The notes beneath the pieces were generated by a model. That model saw nothing but the letters and a program-made list of their open reading frames with translations, searched no databases and was not told the origin of the DNA. The position numbers were made by a program, and so were the translations under genes. From Rhodospirillales bacterium (GTDB taxonomy: Bacteria > Pseudomonadota > Alphaproteobacteria > Reyranellales > Reyranellaceae), in NCBI GenBank assembly GCA_016699855.1, contig CP064988.1:1702501-1766500 (forward strand): a stretch of DNA of 64,000 bases, given 5' to 3'. Each line of letters starts with the position of its first letter. Position 1 is the stretch's first letter. This document shows positions 8,198 through 16,723 of this stretch, one piece after another.

Positions 8198-9127
8198 TCA
8201 CGCGTCCGGCATCAGCAGCGTCAGCCGCCGCGGCGCGACACGGATCGTGACGGGCAGTTTCATCGCGTTGTCGCCATCGATCTGCAGCGGCGCCGCGGCG
8301 CCGTCGCTCGCGCGGATCGAGACCTCGCGCGCCTCGACGACGTTGAATCCGCGAGCGCGCGCCAGCCGGTCCATCAGCAGCGCCGCGCCGTAGCGCACGA
8401 TGTCGGCGCGGCCACCGCCGTCGAACAGGCACACCGACAGGACCGGACGCCTCACGCTCTCACCGGGCGCCAGCGTGTACGATCCGCCGTACGAGCGCGC
8501 GTTGCTGACGATCACCGAGGCCGCCTCGCGCGCCACCCCGTCGATCTCGACGCGGTATCGCGCGCGCGCGCCGCGCGCCATCTCGGCCAGCGCGCGCCAG
8601 ACATAGGCGCCCTTGCCGAGCCGCCGCTTCAGCGCGCCGTCGACGCCAGCGACCACGCGCGCGTCGAAACCGGCGCCAGCCATCAGGACGAACGGCGCGG
8701 AAGCGCCGGAGACGCCTGCCGCCTCGCCGAGATGGATCGGCGTCGCCGCCCCGCGCGCCAGCGCGCGACCGACCGCCGCGGCGTCGAACGCCAGGCCGAT
8801 CTCGCGCGCCAGCACGTTGACGGTGCCCAGCGGGACGATGCCCAGCGCCGGCGGCGCGTCGTCGCGCGCCAGCAACCCGGCCGCGACCTCGTTGACCGTG
8901 CCGTCGCCGCCGGCGGCGACCACCACGTCGACGCGACTTGAGTCGGCGCCCAGCGCCAGCCGCCGGGCGTCGCCCCGCAGAGACGTCGACGCGACCGCGA
9001 CGACGACAGCCCCCGCGCCCCGCGCCGCCTCCAGCGCGGCGGATAGCCGCCGCTCCTGCCAACGTCCCGCGACGGGATTGTGGACGATCAGCAATCGGCG
9101 ACCGGAGGGACCATCCAGCGATGACAT
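8198..9127 (-). CDS. Diacylglycerol/sphingosine-kinase-family lipid kinase
   Basis: A 309-residue protein of the DAGK catalytic family (YegS/LCB5-like). It contains IVHNPVAGR at the start, AAGGDGTVNEVAAGLL (the ATP-binding GGDGT motif, about residues 67-82), LGIVPLGTVNVLAREIGL, and the C-terminal beta-sandwich ending QIDGDNAMKLPVTIRVAPRR. Members phosphorylate diacylglycerol or related lipids at the membrane. The start MSSLDGPS is chosen because the kinase fold begins just after it; an upstream ATG would add 15 residues. It is divergent from the phosphoesterase and glycosyltransferase genes, and the three together suggest membrane-lipid metabolism. Confidence 0.88.
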   Translation of the reverse strand: MSSLDGPSGRRLLIVHNPVAGRWQERRLSAALEAARGAGAVVVAVASTSLRGDARRLALGADSSRVDVVVAAGGDGTVNEVAAGLLARDDAPPALGIVPLGTVNVLAREIGLAFDAAAVGRALARGAATPIHLGEAAGVSGASAPFVLMAGAGFDARVVAGVDGALKRRLGKGAYVWRALAEMARGARARYRVEIDGVAREAASVIVSNARSYGGSYTLAPGESVRRPVLSVCLFDGGGRADIVRYGAALLMDRLARARGFNVVEAREVSIRASDGAAAPLQIDGDNAMKLPVTIRVAPRRLTLLMPDA

Positions 9128-9255
9128 TTTGCGGGCTACCAACGAGGCTCGATTGCAACGGTACTGCATCACTACCGTAGCACGACCGTCATCGCCGGCG
9201 GCTAGCGTCCGGCCGTCGACTCAAGCCCTCGTGGCCGGTCCGACGGCGTACCGCG

Positions 9256-10080
9256 ATGGACGGGGCGATGAACGCGGAAGGCGCAGTTCCCACGACGCAC
9301 TGGCGGGCGATCTATCTTTCCGACGTGCATCTCGGCACCCGCGGCTGCCAAGCCGACAAGCTGCTCGATTTCCTGCGCCGCCACGACAGCGACTGCCTCT
9401 ACCTCGTCGGCGACATCGTCGACGGCTGGCGCCTGCGCCGCTGGTGGTACTGGCCGCAGGCCCACAACGACGTCGTCCAGAAGATTCTGCGCAAGGCGCG
9501 CAAGGGCACGCGCGTCGTCTACGTGCCGGGCAACCACGACGAGGCGGCGCGCGACTATTGCGGCCTCACATTCGGCGGCGTCCAGGTCGTGCGCGAGGCT
9601 ATCCACGAGACGGCCGACGGCAAGCGCCTGCTGGTCATCCACGGCGACCAGTTCGACGGCGTCGTGCGCTACGCCCGCTGGTTGGCGATGCTCGGCGACT
9701 GGGCCTACGCGCTGGCCCTGAAGCTCAACACGGTCGTCAACGGCGCCCGGCGCCTGCTGCGTATGCCGTACTGGTCGCTCGCGGGCTACCTGAAGGAACG
9801 CGTCAAGAACGCCGTGCAGTTCATCGGCGACTACGAGGCGGCGGTCGCCACGGAGGCGCGCGGCCGTGGCGTCGACGGCGTCGTCTGCGGGCATATCCAC
9901 CACGCCCAGGCGAGGACCATAGACGGCATCCTCTACTACAACGACGGCGACTGGGTCGAAAGTTGCACCGCGCTGGTCGAAGACTACGAAGGCCGGATGT
10001 CGATTCTGCGGTGGCCCGAAATCTCCGGTCGCCACGGCAACGAGGCCGTCCGCGCGCCGCTACCGCTGGCGGCGGAGTGA
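9256..10080 (+). CDS. Calcineurin-like phosphoesterase, PlcP/LpxH type
   Basis: A 274-residue binuclear metallophosphoesterase with all five family motifs: DVHLG (near residue 24), GDIVDGWR, GNHDE, HGDQFD and GHIHHA. The sequence between them (RRWWYWPQAHNDVVQKILRK, GDWVESCTAL) is typical of the COG2908 group, which contains both LpxH (lipid A UDP-2,3-diacylglucosamine hydrolase) and alphaproteobacterial PlcP phospholipase C. The gene directly after it encodes a GT4 glycosyltransferase, as in plcP-agt lipid-remodelling pairs, so the PlcP reading is preferred by context. A second ATG at 9268 has a better upstream purine run. I saw no convincing Pho box before it. Confidence 0.85.
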   Translation: MDGAMNAEGAVPTTHWRAIYLSDVHLGTRGCQADKLLDFLRRHDSDCLYLVGDIVDGWRLRRWWYWPQAHNDVVQKILRKARKGTRVVYVPGNHDEAARDYCGLTFGGVQVVREAIHETADGKRLLVIHGDQFDGVVRYARWLAMLGDWAYALALKLNTVVNGARRLLRMPYWSLAGYLKERVKNAVQFIGDYEAAVATEARGRGVDGVVCGHIHHAQARTIDGILYYNDGDWVESCTALVEDYEGRMSILRWPEISGRHGNEAVRAPLPLAAE

Positions 10081-10089
10081 TCGAGGGCG

Positions 10090-11151
10090 ATGCGCGTCGC
10101 AATCGTCACCGACGCGTGGCATCCACAGGTGAATGGCGTGGTGCGTACGATCGACGCCACGCGCGCCGAGCTGCGCCGTCTCGGCCACGAGATCGAAGTG
10201 TTCGGTCCGGACCGCTTCGGGACCCTGCCTTGCCCGACCTATCCCGACATCCGGCTGTCGATCATGCCCGGCCGGCGTCTCGCCTCCTTGCTCTCCGCGT
10301 TCCTGCCGGCGGCGGTCCATATCGCGACAGAAGGTCCCCTTGGAAGCGCCGCGCGCGGGTTCTGCCGCCGCCGCGGGCTGCCGTTCACGACCGCCTACCA
10401 CACGCGCTTCCCCGAGTACCTCGGCGCGCGGTTTGGCGTGCCGGTGGCGTGGACCTACGCGGCGCTACGACGCTTCCACGCGCCGGCTACCGCCGTGATG
10501 GTTTCGACGCCCAGCGTCCGCGACGCGCTCGCGGGTCGCGGCTTCGCGAATCTGCGGCCATGGACGCGCGGCGTGGACACGTCTCTGTTCCGGCCGCGCT
10601 CCGATCCCACGCCGGCGTCCGAGGATGGACGGCCGGTGTTCCTGTACGTCGGCCGGCTCGCGGTCGAGAAGAACCTCGACGCGTTCCTGTCGCTCGATCT
10701 TCCGGGCCACCGCTGGGTGGTCGGCGACGGGCCGGAGTTCGAAAGGCTGCGCGCCCGTTACCCGGACGCGCGCTTCTTCGGGCGGCGGCAAGGCGAAGCG
10801 CTGGCTACGCTCTACCGCGCCGCCGACGTGTTCGTCTTTCCCAGCCGCACGGACACGTTCGGTCTGGTTCTGCTTGAAGCGCTCGCTTCCGGTCTGCCGG
10901 TCGCCGCGTTTCCCGTTCCGGGTCCGCTCGACGTCATCGGCGACGCGCCCGTCGGCGTTCTCGACCATGACCTGCGCGCAGCGGCCCTACGGGCGCTGCA
11001 GGTGGAGCCCGCCGCCTGCCGCGCGCAGGCGGCGCGCTTCTCGTGGCGCGCCAGCGCCGAGATGTTCCTCGCGAACCTGGCGCCGTACGATCCAATGCCG
11101 ACCCCGTGCGGGGCTCAGCCGCCCGGTTCGCCGGCCGCCACCCAGGCCTGA
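10090..11151 (+). CDS. GT4 glycosyltransferase, probable glycolipid synthase
   Basis: A 353-residue GT-B glycosyltransferase. The N-terminal domain begins MRVAIVTDAWHPQVNGVVRT, the usual start of the MgtA/SqdX/Agt-like group. The C-terminal donor-binding domain has FLYVGRLAVEKNLD and the EX7E-type segment FPSRTDTFGLVLLEALASGLPV. Such enzymes transfer a sugar from a nucleotide donor to diacylglycerol or mannoside acceptors at the inner membrane. It starts 9 bases after the phosphoesterase stop with GAGGGCG upstream, so the two are co-transcribed. Its last 37 bases overlap the end of the convergent RraA-like gene. The donor and acceptor are inferred only from the pairing. Confidence 0.87.
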   Translation: MRVAIVTDAWHPQVNGVVRTIDATRAELRRLGHEIEVFGPDRFGTLPCPTYPDIRLSIMPGRRLASLLSAFLPAAVHIATEGPLGSAARGFCRRRGLPFTTAYHTRFPEYLGARFGVPVAWTYAALRRFHAPATAVMVSTPSVRDALAGRGFANLRPWTRGVDTSLFRPRSDPTPASEDGRPVFLYVGRLAVEKNLDAFLSLDLPGHRWVVGDGPEFERLRARYPDARFFGRRQGEALATLYRAADVFVFPSRTDTFGLVLLEALASGLPVAAFPVPGPLDVIGDAPVGVLDHDLRAAALRALQVEPAACRAQAARFSWRASAEMFLANLAPYDPMPTPCGAQPPGSPAATQA

Positions 11152-11849
11152 AACGCCGCCTTGGTGGCGTCGTCGGGCGGATAGGTCCCCATCACGGGCT
11201 TGCCCTTGAGGATCTGGATGGCGACGAACTTCTCCAGCCGCTCCTGCGCCATCGAATCGCGCGCCACCTCCTCGGCGATGTGGCGAGGCACGATCACGAC
11301 GCCGTCGCCGTCCGACACGACCACGTCGTTGGGAAACACCGGCACGCCGCCACAGCCCACCGGTAGCTGGACGTCGACCGGCAGCAGATGCGTCATGCTC
11401 GGCGGCGCCGTGACGCCGGCGGCGAACACCGGCAGTTTCATGCCCGACACCACCGGCTGGTCGCGCATCGCGCCGTCGGACACCACGCCCGCGACGCCGC
11501 GCACCTGCAGCCGCGCCACGAGAATGTCGCCGAACGTGCCGCTGCGCAGCTCGCCGCCGGTCGACACCACCAGCACGGCGCCGGCCGGCGTGTGCTCGAC
11601 CGCGTGCTTCTGCGCGTTCTCCGGATCGGACGGGCTCGGCGGCGGACACAGATCCTCGCGCCCGGCGATGTAGCGCAGCGTGTAGGCCGGACCGACCATG
11701 CGGCTGGCGGCCGGATTCATCGGCCGGACGTTGATCGCCATGTTGCGCAGGCCGCGCTTCATCAGCTGCATCGTGATGGTGGCGGTGCTGGCGTACATGA
11801 ATTGCGCGATCGCCTCCGCGTCCAGCGGCTTGAACTCGACCTCTCCCAT
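11115..11849 (-). CDS. RraA-like / HMG-aldolase-fold protein
   Basis: A 244-residue member of the RraA family, which includes 4-hydroxy-4-methyl-2-oxoglutarate and oxaloacetate-cleaving aldolases as well as RNase E regulators. Visible hallmarks are AYTLRYIAG, a Gly-rich central part (GAVLVVSTGGELRSGTFGDIL), GVAGVVSDGAMRDQPVV (Arg-Asp metal and substrate site) and VVSDGDGVVIVPRHIAEEV. The length and carboxylate-binding motif favour an aldolase or decarboxylase acting on an oxo-acid rather than RNA regulation. The start MGEVEFKP has GGGAGG 7 bases upstream. It follows xseA on the same strand with a 77-base gap. Confidence 0.85.
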   Translation of the reverse strand: MGEVEFKPLDAEAIAQFMYASTATITMQLMKRGLRNMAINVRPMNPAASRMVGPAYTLRYIAGREDLCPPPSPSDPENAQKHAVEHTPAGAVLVVSTGGELRSGTFGDILVARLQVRGVAGVVSDGAMRDQPVVSGMKLPVFAAGVTAPPSMTHLLPVDVQLPVGCGGVPVFPNDVVVSDGDGVVIVPRHIAEEVARDSMAQERLEKFVAIQILKGKPVMGTYPPDDATKAAFQAWVAAGEPGG

Positions 11850-11926
11850 CGGCGGCCTCCCTTTCTTTTCGATGGACCGAACCGTCGCGCGAACCGTCGA
11901 TGCGATCAACCGGCGACGCGCCGATG

Positions 11927-13486
11927 TCAGAACAGCGATCCCTGCGGGCCGCCGCGCGGCGGCTTCGCGCGGGACGACGCGGGCGCCGGCGCGGTCCGAT
12001 CATCTTGCGCGCCGCCGTCCACCACCGCGCCGACGGCGCCGTCGCCGAACTCGACGACGATCCTGGCCCCGGGCGCGACGGCGGCCGCCGACAGCACCGG
12101 CGCGCCCGCCGCGTCCCTGACCAGCGCGAAGCCGCGCGCCAGCGTGCCTTTGAACGAGTAGCTCTCGAGCAGCTTGCCGACGCCGTCCAGCGTGGCGGCG
12201 CGGCCGTCGAGGAGCTGCGACAACGCGCGCGACAGCCGCTGGGCCAAGGCGTCGGTGCGCTCGACGCCGCGCAGGGTCTGGTCGCGCACGCGGTCGCGGT
12301 AGCCGCGCATCACGACCATCAGCATGTCGCCGGCCGCGGCCAGACGCGCGGCCTCGCGGTCGACGATCTCGCGCGGACTGCGCAGACCGGCCGCCGCCGT
12401 CGCCAGCGCCGCGCGCCGCCGCTCGACCAGCGTCGTCGTGGCGCGGACCAGACGTCCGGAGAGGTCGTCGACGCGCTGGCCGCGTTCCTCGATCATGCGC
12501 ATCGGGTCGGGCAGACCGCGCGCCAGGCCGGCCAGCTCGGTTCCGGCCTCGCGCAGGCGGCGGTTCAAGGCGGTGAGCAGACGGCCGTCCATGCCGCGCA
12601 CGTTCGCCAGCAGCTCGGCGCGCACGGGCACCGCCATCTCGGCCGCCGCCGTCGGCGTCGGCGCGCGGCGGTCGGCGGCGAAATCGATCAGCGTGGTGTC
12701 GGTCTCGTGGCCCACGGCGGAGATCAGCGGGATCGCCGAGCCCGCCGCGGCGCGCACGACGATCTCCTCGTTGAAGGCCCACAGGTCCTCGAGGCTGCCG
12801 CCGCCGCGCGCCACGATCAGCACGTCCGGCCGCGGCGTGGCGCCATCCGGCGGCAGGGCGTTGAATCCCGCGATGGCGGCCGCCACCTCGGCGGCGGCCT
12901 TCTCGCCCTGCACGGCCACCGGCCAGATCAGGACGTGGCGCGGGAAGCGGTCGGCGAGGCGGTGCAGGATGTCGCGGATCACCGCGCCGCTGGGCGACGT
13001 GACGACGCCGATGACCTCCGGCAGATAGGGCAGCGGCCTCTTGCGGTCGGCGTCGAACAGGCCCTCGGCGGCGAGCTTCCTGCGCCGGTCCTCCAGCAGC
13101 TTGAGCAGCGCGCCCTCGCCCGCCAGCTCCATGCGTTCGACGATGATCTGGTACTTCGACGAGCCGGGATAGGTGGTGACGCGCCCCGTGGCGATCACCT
13201 CCAGCCCCTCCTCGATCTTCAGGCCCAGCCGCGGCAGCGAGCCCTTCCAGCACACCGCGTCGAGCACGGCGTCCATGTCCTTGAGGCGGACATAGCAGTG
13301 GCCGGAGCGCGGGAAGCTGGGCTGCGAGATCTCGCCGCGCACGCGCACGCGCGGGAACGCCTGCTCGACCTCCCGCTTGAGCGCGAAGCTCAGCTCGGAG
13401 ACCGAGAATTCCGGCAGGTTGTGGCCGGCGGCCTCGGCGGCGTCGCTCACGGGCGGGCTCCCGGTGACGCGGTCATCTGGCGGCAT
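11927..13486 (-). CDS. xseA: Exodeoxyribonuclease VII large subunit
   Basis: A 519-residue XseA: N-terminal OB-fold (FSVSELSFALKREVEQAFPRVRVRGEIS), the catalytic-domain signatures VIGVVTSPSGAVIRDILHR, LIVARGGGSLEDLWAFNEE and ISAVGHETDTTLIDFAADRRAPTPTAAAE, then a long helical region and a C-terminal LLESYSFKGTLARGFALV segment. With XseB it degrades single-stranded DNA in repair. The ATG at 13486 overlaps the toxin stop by 14 bases; a GTG at 13450 with GGGAG upstream would leave a short gap instead. Either way xseA is probably transcribed with the toxin-antitoxin pair ahead of it. Confidence 0.95.
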   Translation of the reverse strand: MPPDDRVTGSPPVSDAAEAAGHNLPEFSVSELSFALKREVEQAFPRVRVRGEISQPSFPRSGHCYVRLKDMDAVLDAVCWKGSLPRLGLKIEEGLEVIATGRVTTYPGSSKYQIIVERMELAGEGALLKLLEDRRRKLAAEGLFDADRKRPLPYLPEVIGVVTSPSGAVIRDILHRLADRFPRHVLIWPVAVQGEKAAAEVAAAIAGFNALPPDGATPRPDVLIVARGGGSLEDLWAFNEEIVVRAAAGSAIPLISAVGHETDTTLIDFAADRRAPTPTAAAEMAVPVRAELLANVRGMDGRLLTALNRRLREAGTELAGLARGLPDPMRMIEERGQRVDDLSGRLVRATTTLVERRRAALATAAAGLRSPREIVDREAARLAAAGDMLMVVMRGYRDRVRDQTLRGVERTDALAQRLSRALSQLLDGRAATLDGVGKLLESYSFKGTLARGFALVRDAAGAPVLSAAAVAPGARIVVEFGDGAVGAVVDGGAQDDRTAPAPASSRAKPPRGGPQGSLF

Positions 13487-13877
13487 CCAGCCGGCTCAAC
13501 GGCGCCTTCCACCTCAGTATGGCGCCATCCGCCGTCATCAAGGTGGCGTCGTTGCGCAGGACGGTCGCCACGATGAGCCGGTCCATGGGATCGTTGTGCA
13601 TGTCGGCGAGCCCTGCCGCCTCTATCGCGATTGGCGCGTCCACTGGAAACTCGACCACGCCCAGCGCCAGCACGTTTTGCCGCCACGTCGCGGGATCGGG
13701 TGACAACGCGATTCTGCCTTTGCGATGCTCGTTCGCCAATTCGTAGAACGTGACCGCCGAGACGCCGACGGCGTCGTCGCGCAACGCTTCGTCGCACCGC
13801 GCACGCGCCAGCCGGCCGAGCTCCCGTCGGCCTTCCATCAGCCAGAGCAGCACATGGCTATCCAATATCACCGTCAT
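13473..13877 (-). CDS. PIN-domain ribonuclease toxin (VapC-like)
   Basis: A 134-residue PIN-domain protein with the four expected acidic positions: Asp6 (VILDSH), Glu46 (TFYELAN), Asp99 (NDPMDRLIVATV) and Asp117 (LMTADGAIL). PIN toxins cleave tRNA or rRNA when freed from their antitoxin. The ATG at 13877 lies inside the last codons of the upstream antitoxin gene (about 20-base overlap), the usual translationally coupled arrangement. The 3' end overlaps the longest xseA reading by 14 bases. The length is normal for the family and no key residue is missing, so it looks functional. Confidence 0.88.
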   Translation of the reverse strand: MTVILDSHVLLWLMEGRRELGRLARARCDEALRDDAVGVSAVTFYELANEHRKGRIALSPDPATWRQNVLALGVVEFPVDAPIAIEAAGLADMHNDPMDRLIVATVLRNDATLMTADGAILRWKAPLSRLDAAR

Positions 13878-14133
13878 CGCGCCGCCCCGAAATGTTCCTC
13901 CACTCGCGGTCCTCGTCCCAGTCCGGCGCGCTCGGGCCGACGATATCGCCATGGATCGCGACCGTCCCCTTCAAGGCGCCGAACAAGGTCGCCGGCTTCT
14001 CGCGCAACGGCACGATCCGCCCGACCGGCCGTCCGTTCTTTGTCACGGTCACGGTCTCGCCGGTGCGCTCGACCTCGTCGAGCACGGCGAGAAACTTCGC
14101 TTTGCATTCCGACGCCTTCATGGTTTTAGTCAT
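13858..14133 (-). CDS. Phd/YefM-family antitoxin
   Basis: A 91-residue antitoxin. The N-terminal half is a DNA-binding Phd/YefM fold (MKASECKAKFLAVLDEVERT, GETVTVTKNGRPVGRIVPL). The C-terminal half (FGALKGTVAIHGDIVGPSAPDWDEDREW) is the flexible toxin-neutralising segment. The start is MTKTMKASE; an ATG four codons later is also usable. It precedes and overlaps the PIN toxin. Two perfect palindromes lie 17-41 bases upstream of the start codon and are the likely autoregulatory operator, as is normal for this family. Confidence 0.87.
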   Translation of the reverse strand: MTKTMKASECKAKFLAVLDEVERTGETVTVTKNGRPVGRIVPLREKPATLFGALKGTVAIHGDIVGPSAPDWDEDREWRNISGRRDDGDIG

Positions 14134-14150
14134 CGCGCGCCCGCCTGATT

Positions 14151-14174
14151 TGACCATGGTCATGACCATGGTCA
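14151..14174. promoter_or_regulatory. Tandem palindromic operator between antitoxin and purD
   Basis: TGACCATGGTCA occurs twice back to back with no spacer; each copy is a perfect 12-base palindrome. Phd/YefM antitoxins bind such repeated palindromes in their own promoters. On the plus strand the same DNA reads TTGACC (14150-14155), 17 bases, CATATT (14173-14178), a good sigma-70-like promoter toward purD. The operator therefore appears to fill the purD promoter spacer. Dual control is inferred, not shown. Confidence 0.6.
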
Positions 14175-14220
14175 TATTGGAGAGGATCGCCGGCCGTTTC
14201 AAGGCATTGGGGTGGATGCG

Positions 14221-15513
14221 ATGCGGATTCTGGTGGTCGGAAGCGGCGGGCGCGAACACGCGCTGTGCTGGGCGATCTCGGCCTCGCCGCTGTGCGACAA
14301 GCTCTTCTGCGCGCCGGGCAACGCCGGCATCGCCGGAGTGGCGGAATGCGTCGCCATCGGCATCGACGACATCGCCAGGATCGTCGAATTCGCCCGCCGC
14401 GAGGGCGTCGACTTCGTCGTGGTCGGCCCAGAGGCGCCGCTGGTCGCCGGGCTGGCCGACCGGCTGACGGAGGCCGGTATCGCGGTGTTCGGTCCCTCCG
14501 CCGCCGCCGCGCGGCTGGAAGGCTCCAAAGGCTTCACCAAGGACCTCTGCCGCAAGTACGGCATTCCCACGGCCGGCTACGAGCGCTTCACCGACGCCAC
14601 AGCCGCCAAGGCCTACATCCACCGCCAAGGCAACGTCTGGAAGGCCCAGCCGATCGTGGTGAAGGCCGATGGTCTGGCGGCCGGCAAGGGCGTGATCATC
14701 GCCGCCGACGCCGCCGAGGCCTGCGCCGCCGTCGACGACATGCTGGGAGGTGGACGTTTCGGCGCCGCCGGAGCCTCGGTCGTGGTCGAGGAGTTCATGA
14801 CCGGCGAGGAGGCCAGCTTCTTCGTCCTGGTCGACGGCGCGCACATCCTGCCGTTGGTCGCGGCGCAGGACCACAAGCGCGTCGGCGACGGCGACACCGG
14901 CCCGAATACCGGCGGCATGGGCGCCTATTCGCCGGCGCCGTGCGTGACACCGGAGGTCGAGGCCCGCGTGCTCGACGAGATCATCCGGCCCACGGTGCGC
15001 GCGATGGCCGCCGAAGGCGCGCCTTACCGCGGCGTGCTGTTCGCCGGGGTGATGCTGACGCCGTCGGGTCCGAAGCTGATCGAGTACAACTGTCGTTTCG
15101 GCGACCCTGAATGCCAGGTGCTGATGACGCGCCTGAAGTCCGACATCGTGCCGGCACTGCTGGCGACCGCCGAGGGCGGTCTCGACCATCTCGATCTGCG
15201 CTGGCACGACGACACGGCGCTGACCGTCGTGATGGCGGCGCGCGGCTATCCCGAAGCGCCGCTCAAGGGCACCGAGATCCGGGGCCTGGAGGCCGCGGGC
15301 GCGGTCGGGGGCGCGATGGTGTTCCACGCCGGCACCCGGCGCGACGGTGACCGGATCCTCGCCGATGGCGGCCGCGTGCTGAACGTCACCGCCATGGCGC
15401 CCACGGTCGAAGAGGCGCGCCGGCGCGCCTACGCCGCCGTCGACCGGATCGACTGGCCGGAAGGCTTCTGCCGCCGCGATATCGCATGGCGGGCCCTCGC
15501 GCCGCGCGCGTGA
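14221..15513 (+). CDS. purD: Phosphoribosylamine-glycine ligase
   Basis: A 430-residue PurD (GAR synthetase), an ATP-grasp enzyme catalysing the second step of purine biosynthesis in the cytoplasm. It starts MRILVVGSGGREHALCWAI with GGGGTGG just upstream; an in-frame GTG three codons earlier is less likely. Typical segments are GPEAPLVAGLADRL, PIVVKADGLAAGKGVIIA (ATP-grasp lysines), VGDGDTGPNTGGMGAYSP (family signature) and EYNCRFGDPECQVLM. Length and motifs are normal. It is divergent from the toxin-antitoxin-xseA operon and seems to share its control region. Confidence 0.96.
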   Translation: MRILVVGSGGREHALCWAISASPLCDKLFCAPGNAGIAGVAECVAIGIDDIARIVEFARREGVDFVVVGPEAPLVAGLADRLTEAGIAVFGPSAAAARLEGSKGFTKDLCRKYGIPTAGYERFTDATAAKAYIHRQGNVWKAQPIVVKADGLAAGKGVIIAADAAEACAAVDDMLGGGRFGAAGASVVVEEFMTGEEASFFVLVDGAHILPLVAAQDHKRVGDGDTGPNTGGMGAYSPAPCVTPEVEARVLDEIIRPTVRAMAAEGAPYRGVLFAGVMLTPSGPKLIEYNCRFGDPECQVLMTRLKSDIVPALLATAEGGLDHLDLRWHDDTALTVVMAARGYPEAPLKGTEIRGLEAAGAVGGAMVFHAGTRRDGDRILADGGRVLNVTAMAPTVEEARRRAYAAVDRIDWPEGFCRRDIAWRALAPRA

Positions 15514-15572
15514 CACCCCGGAACGGCGCTCCTAACGTATCGCACCGCACAATAACCGCGCCGGATCCCGAA

Positions 15573-16700
15573 ATGCCCGATTGGCACGACCACGCCCAGC
15601 GCCTGCTGTCGCAGCTGCGCTTCCCCTGCGGCGACGCCCCCGAGTCGGGCGCGATCAAGGCCGTGGCGCCGGGCATCCACTGGCTGCGGATGCCGCTGCC
15701 GTTCCAGCTGAACCACATCAATCTCTATCTGCTGGAGGAAGCCGACGGCTGGACCATCGTCGACACCGGCATGCAGCTCGACGAGACCAAGGCGCTGTGG
15801 GAGCGGATCTTCGCCACCCACCTGGGCGGCAAGCCGGTCAAGGCGGTCGTCGTCACCCACATGCACCCCGACCATGTCGGGCTCGCCGGCTGGCTGTGCG
15901 CGCGCTGGAAGGCGCCGCTGCACATGTCGCTGGGCGACTACATGTCGGCGATGTCGATCCGCAACGAGCTGATCGACGGCGAGGAGTCGCGCGCCGCGCA
16001 CCTGCGCGGCGGCGGCGTGCCCGAGGACAAGATCTCGATCTTCCACCGCCACCGCGGCGGCTACGGCAAGGGCGTCGGCCCGCTGCCGGGCGCGTTCAAC
16101 CGCATGATGCACGGCGACCGGTTGATGCTCGGCGGGCACCGCTGGCAGGTGATCGTCGGCCGCGGCCACGCGCCGGAGCACGTCTCGCTGTGGTGCGCCG
16201 ATCTCAACCTGATGATCTCCGGCGACCAGGTGCTGCCGAAGATCAGCACCAACATCGGCGTCTGGCCGAACGAGCCGATGGCCGATTCGCTGACCTGGTT
16301 CCTGACCGGCTTCGTGCGCTTCCGCCGCCTGCCGGCCGACGCGCTGGTGCTGCCCAGCCATGGCTTCCCGTTCATCGGCCTGCACACGCGGCTCGACCAG
16401 CTCGTCGCCCACCACGAGGCGCGCCTGACCGAGATGCTGGCGGCGATCGTCGGCCGCGGCGAGTCCGGCGCCACCGGCTGGGAGATGGTGCCCGTCCTGT
16501 TCCCGCGCCATCTCGACAGCAACCAGGTGGTGTTCGCGTTCGGCGAGACGCTGGCGCATCTGCACTGCCTCGAATCGCGCGGCCACGTGCGCCGCGTCAC
16601 GACCGGCGGCGTGCACAAATTCATCGCCGTCGCGCGCGACGACCTCGCCTCGCCCGACGGTGATCCCGAAGGCGAGCTGCTCGAGGTCGGCCAGGTCTGA
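15573..16700 (+). CDS. MBL-fold metallo-hydrolase
   Basis: A 375-residue metallo-beta-lactamase-fold hydrolase with an intact binuclear zinc motif, THMHPDHVGLAG, and the later ligands in VGRGHAPEHVS, ISGDQVLP and LPSHGFPF. The N-terminal strand block (LPFQLNHINLYLLEEADGWTIVDTG) is that of glyoxalase-II-like hydrolases. A C-terminal helical extension (about 270-375) resembles the winged-helix tail found in related proteins. It starts 59 bases after purD. Unlike the protein encoded at 918-1874, nothing suggests impaired catalysis. The substrate is unknown; a thioester or lactone is the family default. Confidence 0.85.
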   Translation: MPDWHDHAQRLLSQLRFPCGDAPESGAIKAVAPGIHWLRMPLPFQLNHINLYLLEEADGWTIVDTGMQLDETKALWERIFATHLGGKPVKAVVVTHMHPDHVGLAGWLCARWKAPLHMSLGDYMSAMSIRNELIDGEESRAAHLRGGGVPEDKISIFHRHRGGYGKGVGPLPGAFNRMMHGDRLMLGGHRWQVIVGRGHAPEHVSLWCADLNLMISGDQVLPKISTNIGVWPNEPMADSLTWFLTGFVRFRRLPADALVLPSHGFPFIGLHTRLDQLVAHHEARLTEMLAAIVGRGESGATGWEMVPVLFPRHLDSNQVVFAFGETLAHLHCLESRGHVRRVTTGGVHKFIAVARDDLASPDGDPEGELLEVGQV

Positions 16701-16723
16701 CGCGCGGGCCGAGCGGGCTTCCC

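Noticed and set aside
9128..9255. A Pho box upstream of the PlcP-like gene
   Set aside because: Only an isolated CGTCAT is present; there is no second half-site at the expected spacing.
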